Source: Anaerolineae bacterium (GTDB lineage: Bacteria; Chloroflexota; Anaerolineae; Promineifilales; Promineifilaceae). From it: 64,000 nucleotides of DNA. The DNA lies in NCBI GenBank assembly GCA_020848035.1, contig JADLAX010000072.1:1-64000 (forward strand), read 5' to 3'. This document shows positions 58,336-64,000 of the stretch, piece by piece; position 1 is the first letter of the stretch, and every line of letters starts with the position of its first letter. The notes beneath the pieces are model-generated. The model worked only from the letters and a program-made list of their open reading frames with translations. It was not told where the DNA came from and did not search any database. Made by a program: the position numbers and the translations under genes.

Positions 58336-60375
58336 TTACTCGCCTACGCGCCACGGCCGTTCCTGGACTGCAATAAACTGCTTGCCATGCCCATTGATCG
58401 GCAGGCTGAAGGTACGATTTTGCGCTCGTTGCCATTCCGTATGCGCCCAGACAAACAGGGTGAACAGCTGGGCATCGCTTAACTCTCCTCCCTGGCTCTC
58501 CAACTGCTGGCTGAACCAGTCACCGTAGTTTTCATTGGCCGTCATCGGCCGTCCGGTGAGAAACTCAAACGTGTTGCGATCGTTGTGGTGCCGGTTCCCC
58601 GCATTCACCAGATGCCGAATTTGCGCTTTTAACCAATCTCGCGGCACGCCCGGCGGCTCCGGGTGAGCCGGGATTAACGCAGCCCACGGCTGGCTGGGGG
58701 CATACTGGCGGCAAACGGGGACCGTGAGTCGGCTGGCGTCTGACTGCTGGTTGTCCACCACCAGCAGCTTAAAGGAGATGTTGCGCAGCCGTCCTGCCCA
58801 GGCACAATGAGGTACGGATTCATCTTTGGTCGGACTGCTGTCCAGCCGGTGCCGGCAGCGGCCACAGGGTGTAGCAAATGGATGGTGTGCGGTCCGCTGT
58901 TCATGCCGTTTCATAAAGTCAGCAATTTGAGCGCGTTGTTTGACGATGGGTAAGTCTTTTGCCGGTGTATCTGGTGTAGTAGCTTTATCCGGCTTCTGAT
59001 TATGGACCTGTGCAGTCGTTTGCCCATGCGGCACTGTTGATGTCGCCGGAGCTGTCTCTGATTCTTCATCGTGAGTGGCCACGGCTGCTTCAACTTCCGC
59101 CTGTTCTTTGGCTGCCTGCTCTTGCCAGGCCGCACGCAAATCCTCGTAGCTTTTGCTTCGGTAGTCGCCACCTTCACCCACGACACCAGGATGTTCACTC
59201 CACTCCCAAGGAACGCGCACGTCAAAGCTGTCGTTGGGCGCTAAACCATGAATACAACTGTTTGCCTCTTGACCCACTCGGCAGGGCATCCCCAACGGGC
59301 CGTCTTGCCCTTGTGACAGGTCTGAGCGCAGCGGCTGCCGGGGCAGTTGGCCAATGGGGCAGGTGTCACAAGCCACGTCGGTGATCAGGTATTCGACAAC
59401 GGCCGTCCAATTGATACGGCCGTCAGTAAAATACGTATCCCCACCCAGCGCCTGGAACCACAGCGTCAGCTTCTCCTGGTTACTCCACGGCTCATCATGC
59501 ACATTGCGGTAGATGAGCATGGCCGCGGCCGCGTAAGCGTCTTCGGGATAGGCGTCCACCACCTGACCCCACAGGGCCACCAGCGCCCGGGCAATGTTGC
59601 GCTGCGACTGGTGTTTGACCATCAGGGGCAGCTGCAGGCCCGGCCACTTCTTGAGTGTCAGCGCACAATCCTTGATAGCCTTGGCCGTCAGCTTGCCTAC
59701 CTCATTGGCCAGGATGAAGATAGAGAGGCCGGTACGCTTCGGTTCAGGCACATCGGCCACGGCCGTGGCCACGCTCATGGGCAGATCACCGGCGGCAATG
59801 CGCTGCGCCAGTTCAGGCGGGATTTCTGTCAGCGCCAGGTGATTGCGCACAAACTGCACGTGCTGGCCGACGTTGCGGGCGATCTCTTCCGGGGTCGCCC
59901 CGACTTCCACGGCCTGGCGGAAACTGTGGGCTACGCCCAGCGCGTCTGGCTTCTCGCTGCCATAATTCGCGGCGTGCAAGGCCAGAATCTGGGCTTTCTG
60001 GCTGCCTTCAAAGGTGACAAACGAAATTTCTTCATCACCATATTTGGTGAGCAGGGAAGCGATCACCCCTTCCAGCGAGCCAAGAGAGTCCACCAGAGTG
60101 TTGAGCATGGTCCGCACAACCTCGATGGTGATTTCGGTGTCCGGATGCTCTTTTTCCCAATCGCGCAGGGCAAAGGCCAGCAGTTGAGCCATGTGCCGCC
60201 GGTGGCCCGACACCAAATAGTAGGCATCGCCATGCGGCGCGGCCACAATGGGCTGCCAGTCGTCCAGGCCGCGCTCGGAAAGTTGTAACGTCAGCGTGGC
60301 CAGAGATTCCAGATCGTAGACCGTTCGCATTTGCGCTGGGTGCGCTTTGAGAAGTTTAATTGCTGCTGTTGGCAT
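58336..60375 (-). CDS. PRTRC-type ParB-family protein
   Basis: 679 residues from ATG 60375 (AAAAGGAG upstream). ParB/Srx domain at the N-terminus: LKAHPAQMRTVYDLESLATLTLQLSERGLDDWQPIVAAP and YYLVSGHRRHMAQLLAFAL with the GHRR box (57-60), then a KorB/ParB-like helix-turn-helix region (GVAHSFRQAVEVGATPEEIARNVGQHVQFVRNHLALTEIPPELAQRIAAGDLPMSVATAVA). The C-terminal half has cysteine pairs (CDTCPIGQ, CRVG, CGRCRHR, HCAW) and a ParB-C-like end. Likely CTP-dependent DNA clamp for element partition or regulation, and first gene of the cassette. The canonical ParM-like protein D is not seen. Confidence 0.87.
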   Translation of the reverse strand: MPTAAIKLLKAHPAQMRTVYDLESLATLTLQLSERGLDDWQPIVAAPHGDAYYLVSGHRRHMAQLLAFALRDWEKEHPDTEITIEVVRTMLNTLVDSLGSLEGVIASLLTKYGDEEISFVTFEGSQKAQILALHAANYGSEKPDALGVAHSFRQAVEVGATPEEIARNVGQHVQFVRNHLALTEIPPELAQRIAAGDLPMSVATAVADVPEPKRTGLSIFILANEVGKLTAKAIKDCALTLKKWPGLQLPLMVKHQSQRNIARALVALWGQVVDAYPEDAYAAAAMLIYRNVHDEPWSNQEKLTLWFQALGGDTYFTDGRINWTAVVEYLITDVACDTCPIGQLPRQPLRSDLSQGQDGPLGMPCRVGQEANSCIHGLAPNDSFDVRVPWEWSEHPGVVGEGGDYRSKSYEDLRAAWQEQAAKEQAEVEAAVATHDEESETAPATSTVPHGQTTAQVHNQKPDKATTPDTPAKDLPIVKQRAQIADFMKRHEQRTAHHPFATPCGRCRHRLDSSPTKDESVPHCAWAGRLRNISFKLLVVDNQQSDASRLTVPVCRQYAPSQPWAALIPAHPEPPGVPRDWLKAQIRHLVNAGNRHHNDRNTFEFLTGRPMTANENYGDWFSQQLESQGGELSDAQLFTLFVWAHTEWQRAQNRTFSLPINGHGKQFIAVQERPWRVGE

Positions 60376-60426
60376 GGAATACACTCCTTTTCGGGTCAAG
60401 TTTATTCATTTGGTCATGCTGAAGAA

Positions 60427-60462
60427 ATCAACTTGTTCAAATGTGCCTGTCAAGTTGTTCAA
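60427..60462. repeat. Two direct repeats upstream of parB
   Basis: ATCAACTTGTTCAA (60427-60440) and GTCAAGTTGTTCAA (60449-60462), 12 of 14 identical, 22 bp apart start to start (two helical turns), about 52 bases before the parB ATG. Candidate operator or centromere-like site. TTGACA on the minus strand (60448-60453) could be a -35 box inside it. Confidence 0.45.
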
Positions 60463-60628
60463 TTTGTGCAAATTCGGTTGACAAGCTTGTGCGGGGCGAA
60501 GTCGAAGTACGGTCGTGGCAAGGAGATAGATACACTTAAGAGGGGATGACCAGATGGAAAAAATGATAACCACGGCAAGGCCGTTAACGTAAGCAATGGC
60601 GCTGCCGCTTGTCAAACGCCACTTGTCT

Positions 60629-61585
60629 CTAGTACTCCTCTAGGGTAAGCACCGTAGTCATGCTGCGGTCCGCTTCCGTAATAATCCAGATACGCTCTGT
60701 TTCTTCATTTCCGATGGGCACGTCATAGGCAGAGAGAATACGCAGCCCTTCTTTGATGGCAGGGCGGTTCTGCTGTTTATCAAAGCTGTCCAAGCTTGTG
60801 GTGAGCGCAGCCGAACCATCACCGTCGTCCCCGGCAGCATGGCGGGCAATGTAAGGCGAGAAGTCAACCCCCAAGGCGGCCGCGCCGGGGGTCATGACCA
60901 CGTGGCCCAGGTCAAACAAAGCGTTCTGATTGCGCTCGTCGGCGAGACATATATATAGGAAAGGGGCACTGGTGTTATCTTGCTGTAACTGCGCCTTGAA
61001 CTGCCAGTAGCGGCGCCGCCCCAAGCCATGGATGATGACGGTGAACAGCCGTTCCGTCGAGCTGATATCCTTGCCACCGGCGACACACATGCCCAAACAA
61101 TCATGCCAAATTCCTTTGTAATCGTTGGGCCAATCTGAAGCGACGGCGCGATGCATCAAGTCAATCACCCCATCAGAGGCCGTCACCGGGATTTTGAAAT
61201 GCTGGCGGGTGACTTCATCCAGCCCGAGTTGGCTCAGGCGGGCATCGAGAAGCAGGCCATCCTCAAGCATCTCGACTCGGCCGGGGCCGGCGTGAATCAC
61301 GACGGGGTCTGGCTCCGGAGCGGGTTGAGGTGCGGTTGACCAGTAAAGCCCCATCTGGTTGAACGGTACTTCCGGCGGTGTTAACTTGACTACCTCCATA
61401 TATCCCAATTCGCGGCAAAGATTATCGGCCGTTTCCAGAACACGTTGATACCCGGCTTCGTCAATCTGGTTGGTGGGGAATAAAAAAGCGGCCACCGTAT
61501 CGGTGACCGCCTGGTAGGAAAGGTAGGCTTCGCCACTTACCGTAATGGTCGGTAGGGTGGCAAGGTGGTTTTTTAGTTTTTCCAT
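60629..61585 (-). CDS. Plasmid-type protein with conserved C-terminal WIITEADRS domain
   Basis: 318 residues; GGGAGC before ATG 61585. The N-terminal 82 residues share a domain with the 44866-46557 protein. The C-terminal 95 residues (LFDLGHVVMTPGAAALGVDFSPYIARHAAGDDGDG...NRPAIKEGLRILSAYDVPIGNEETERIWIITEADRSMTTVLTLEEY) match a widespread plasmid and mobile-element family (F.LG..V.TPGA......RH..GDWG...D...N..AL..G.R.LSAY.......WIITEADRS.TT.LLPEEY). Function of that family is unknown to me. Upstream neighbour of the PRTRC cassette. Confidence 0.75.
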   Translation of the reverse strand: MEKLKNHLATLPTITVSGEAYLSYQAVTDTVAAFLFPTNQIDEAGYQRVLETADNLCRELGYMEVVKLTPPEVPFNQMGLYWSTAPQPAPEPDPVVIHAGPGRVEMLEDGLLLDARLSQLGLDEVTRQHFKIPVTASDGVIDLMHRAVASDWPNDYKGIWHDCLGMCVAGGKDISSTERLFTVIIHGLGRRRYWQFKAQLQQDNTSAPFLYICLADERNQNALFDLGHVVMTPGAAALGVDFSPYIARHAAGDDGDGSAALTTSLDSFDKQQNRPAIKEGLRILSAYDVPIGNEETERIWIITEADRSMTTVLTLEEY

Positions 61586-61618
61586 AATGCGCTCCCGTGA
61601 ATGGGGTAAGAAGATAGT

Positions 61619-61882
61619 TTACAAGTCGTGTAGCTGCCTGAACGAATCGCTCATAGGGACGATTTCGTAATTCCGACCAGTTTCCAATTCATAAACGGCC
61701 GGGTACACAGTTACGATGAGCGTGTTCAGGTGATCGGACCAACGGCCGATTGCTAACAGTTGCCGGGCGATTTCAATGGCCCGGTGGTGGGCGCCAGTGT
61801 TACTGCGACTGTGGGTGGTAATCAGAAAAAGATCTGCGGCCGCAAAAGCGGTTCACATATCGCCGCGCTGGAATTGGGGCAT
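61619..61882 (-). pseudogene. Small plasmid-type gene interrupted by in-frame TGA
   Basis: From ATG 61882 (AGGA upstream) the frame reads MPQFQRGDM, then TGA (61853-61855), then TAFAAADLFLITTHSRSNTGAHHRAIEIARQLLAIGRWSDHLNTLIVTVYPAVYELETGRNYEIVPMSDSFRQLHDL and TAA. GDMW..FA.ADLFLITTNS is a start I recall from macro-like plasmid proteins, so TGA probably replaced TGG. The second half looks like a different short family, so the gene may also be an internal deletion fusion. Confidence 0.55.
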
Positions 61883-62373
61883 AATGGTCCTACTGGTGGC
61901 GTTGCAACTCACCCTATCGGCGCGGTTACGCGCCAAAAGGCCGTCATTAAGCAGCATTTCGGCGTCTGAGAGGCGTTTTAAGAAATATTAGGCTTTTTTC
62001 AGTCTTATTTTACGTGATGGCGCTACCGAAAAGGAGAATGATCAAAAGGAAGACAATCCAATCTTTGGGGGATTTTGCTTCTTTGTCATACGGCCGTCCT
62101 GTGTTTTAGAAAACTATTGAAACATTATGAACAAAAATTTTTTTCTGTCCACAATCGCGAAATTTGCTTTAGGAAACGGCCGTTTTCTGGAACATGTGGC
62201 TAGTAGGGGGAAGTAAGAAGCCTGCTGGGGAAAACTTTTACGGTGCCTTTACAAACCGACTTGCGAAAGCCCAAGGGCCAGTATGAATAGGTGTCGGCAG
62301 CCCTCCCGCGCGAAATAGATGCCTTTACGGAGCCTTTGCAGACCAATGTGCCTTGAACAGGGTAGGGACAGCG
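61883..62373. other. Gene-free stretch with direct repeat
   Basis: No gene supported. Two related 25-base repeats, CTTTTACGGTGCCTTTACAA (start of 62235-62259) and CCTTTACGGAGCCTTTGCAG (start of 62322-62346), 20 of 25 positions identical overall, 87 bases apart, built on a smaller GCCTTTRC unit. Two ACGGCCGT palindromes near 62092 and 62178. Confidence 0.4.
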
Positions 62374-64000
62374 TTAACTTGCGCTTTTCATCCAATCAAA
62401 GAATATCTTTACCTGCTCCTTAAAAACTGTATCGTGTGAAGTGTAGCCGTCATCGGTATCCTCCGAAATTTGCCGTCGCCTTGGATAATGATTAAACAGC
62501 ATTTCACCATTTAACAAGAGAATAGGAATCGATGCAGCATCGATTAATCCTTTAACCTTAGAATCTATTTGATCGAAGTCGTCTAACGCGCTAAAGACTA
62601 TTTGTTTACATCTTATCAATTCGGCTAAGCTCAAGTATCTATTTACCTCTTCAGGCAAAAGTTCTCTAAAATGTGTCTTGCATTCCCCAATTACGAGTTC
62701 TCCATCTTCGATCCAGGCAATATCGACTTCCATGTTGGAAATCGGGAGTTGGACCCCTTCATTTGCTTTGAGTTTGATACCAGGAAACAACCCTTGGATT
62801 TTGGTTCGTTCCTGTTGGATACAATGATTTAATGTCAACAGGTGAGGTATTAGGCCCTGCTCATGCGCTTTTGCATAAAGAGTGTTAATTCGATATTGCC
62901 AGTGTATGACATCAACACGAACGGGTATATTCACACTCTCTTGGCATCCTATACATTGCATTGTTGAGTGCATATTATCTATGTAGAGCCATTGCTTAGT
63001 TCCACAAACCGGACATTTGAGATCTACGCCTCTGAATATGAGATGCCGCTCAATTAGCCATTTAATGAATTTTTTTGCCGTATCTCGCTCAAATTCCAGC
63101 AAATTGTCCATAGCGCTATATTGTTTTGTTACTCGTTGATGATAATCTGAAGCAATTGTTTGAAGAATTTGCTCTATCACATTATCAGGATTTTCAGTAC
63201 CCCGCTCTGCAAGTAAGTTCCGTAATCTTGACTTAAATTCTTTTGCCTGATCAAGTTCAGCAAGCTGATCGAATAAATTGAATACGCTTTTACCAGACAA
63301 GAGCCATAAGTTTTTCACATCACCAAGAAGCTTAATTAATCTTTCGCCAATAATTCCTTTATCGGACAATTCAATGCTAAATCCTGCTATCCCAGCGAAT
63401 GTTTCTAGCATTTCCCATGGGGTCGGAAGAGCAAACGTAATATATTTTTGAGACTCGTTTCCAAAAATCAGGAATGACAGCCCGGTTCTAGAGGTACGAT
63501 AATGCGTAAAATTCCAAAACCCCCAACTTGCGGGATTAAGAGATGGTAGTTTGAAATTAGGTATTTCGATGTCCACATAATAGTAATTTGGATGCTGACA
63601 ATTCTTGATTACATCAGCTTGAGGGACAGGAATACGTACCTTACCTTCCTCAAAGTAAACTTCATACTCGTCTCTAATGCCGGGAACATACTGCCGGGAA
63701 TAAAACTTGTCTAGATTTTCTGTAACAACTTCGATGTTGTCACCAAGTTCTTGGGCAAGGGTCTGAAGTTCACTGTGAGGGATCGACTTGGAAAGTAAAA
63801 AGCCATTGCCTAATAAACGGGCAATGGCAGCTTTTTGGGTTTTTACGAGTGCTCTAGGTAACCAAAGAGGTAGCTTGTTATAAGGTTGATAATTTGGTTG
63901 TGACCGAAGGTTCCAAAACCAACAAAAATCTTCTACAGAAATATCTTCTGAAACTATAAGTAAAAACTGTGCATCGTAGGCTGATGAATTGTCCTCATAT
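62374..64000 (-). CDS. Partial gene: nuclease-like protein with zinc ribbon, 5' end beyond the window
   Basis: The frame stays open from 62374 to the right edge (at least 542 codons); a GTG at 63576 is internal, because coding with the same character (YEDNSSAYDAQFLLIVSEDISVEDFCWFWNLRSQPN...PRALVKTQKAAIARLLG) continues upstream. Middle: zinc ribbon DLKCPVCGTKQWLY...MQCIGCQES. C-terminus: SNMEVDIAWIEDGELVIGECKTHF, a PD-(D/E)xK-type core (D, ExK), followed by LAELIRCKQIVFSALDD. Possibly a restriction- or defence-type effector. No ACGGCCGT palindrome and AT-richer than its surroundings, suggesting transfer. Confidence 0.7.
   Translation of the reverse strand, partial: YEDNSSAYDAQFLLIVSEDISVEDFCWFWNLRSQPNYQPYNKLPLWLPRALVKTQKAAIARLLGNGFLLSKSIPHSELQTLAQELGDNIEVVTENLDKFYSRQYVPGIRDEYEVYFEEGKVRIPVPQADVIKNCQHPNYYYVDIEIPNFKLPSLNPASWGFWNFTHYRTSRTGLSFLIFGNESQKYITFALPTPWEMLETFAGIAGFSIELSDKGIIGERLIKLLGDVKNLWLLSGKSVFNLFDQLAELDQAKEFKSRLRNLLAERGTENPDNVIEQILQTIASDYHQRVTKQYSAMDNLLEFERDTAKKFIKWLIERHLIFRGVDLKCPVCGTKQWLYIDNMHSTMQCIGCQESVNIPVRVDVIHWQYRINTLYAKAHEQGLIPHLLTLNHCIQQERTKIQGLFPGIKLKANEGVQLPISNMEVDIAWIEDGELVIGECKTHFRELLPEEVNRYLSLAELIRCKQIVFSALDDFDQIDSKVKGLIDAASIPILLLNGEMLFNHYPRRRQISEDTDDGYTSHDTVFKEQVKIFFDWMKSAS

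Noticed and set aside
1..64000. tRNA, rRNA or CRISPR arrays
   Set aside because: No cloverleaf-like, rRNA-like or regular spaced repeats were recognised by eye; a covariance scan was not possible.

Overview
The window reads as an accessory, mobile region of a Chloroflexota-type bacterium (Anaerolineae, Caldilineae or Ardenticatenia-like; an inference from protein style, not from a marker gene). GC is moderate to high. Resident DNA carries the 8-bp palindrome ACGGCCGT about once per kilobase. A relaxase, a conjugative coupling protein, SSB, RadC, ParB, a PRTRC cassette and antirepressors point to a large conjugative plasmid or integrated conjugative element. No rRNA, tRNA or CRISPR array was recognised.

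Layout. At 0.1-3.8 kb, on the minus strand, lie a truncated DUF4417 gene and a mobilisation module (coupling protein, relaxase, MobC-like protein, small membrane protein). At 4.3-16.8 kb a PadR-controlled minus-strand operon encodes membrane proteins with FG-GAP or TolB/WD40-like propellers. At 17.4-21.7 kb lie ssb, a large protein with the hallmarks of a single-chain double-psi-beta-barrel RNA polymerase (RDR/QDE-1/YonO type), a small protein and RNase HI. At 21.9-28.1 kb is an intact Tn7-like transposon with 28-bp ends and a 5-bp target duplication (TTTGC); its tnsD-like gene is split by a frameshift. At 28.2-34.1 kb, on the plus strand, are an antirepressor, a tandem ribbon-helix-helix protein and a 1521-residue EAD-NACHT-HEAT STAND NTPase, probably defensive.

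At 34.4-40.3 kb, on the minus strand, are an uncharacterised protein, a stand-alone DnaA-N protein, two small proteins and a methyltransferase-SNF2 helicase fusion. At 40.5-44.7 kb is a dead diversity-generating retroelement: a formylglycine-generating-enzyme-fold variable protein followed by a reverse transcriptase pseudogene that is split by an inactivated IS630. At 44.9-52.2 kb are plasmid-type hypothetical genes, radC and a second antirepressor. At 52.3-61.6 kb is a PRTRC cassette in the order ParB, E-position protein, C (ubiquitin-like), two F-like proteins, B (E2-like), A (JAB), ThiF (E1-like), with an extra ThiF C-terminal fragment. The right edge holds a partial nuclease-like gene.

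How the parts fit: the mobilisation, SSB, polymerase, RNase H, RadC, ParB and DnaA-N genes look like the replication, transfer and maintenance backbone. A 21-bp hairpin-bearing leader repeated 31-41 nt upstream of ssb, the methylase-helicase gene and radC suggests a shared control of backbone genes. The Tn7-like element, IS630, retroelement and NACHT gene are acquired cargo, poor in or free of the ACGGCCGT palindrome.
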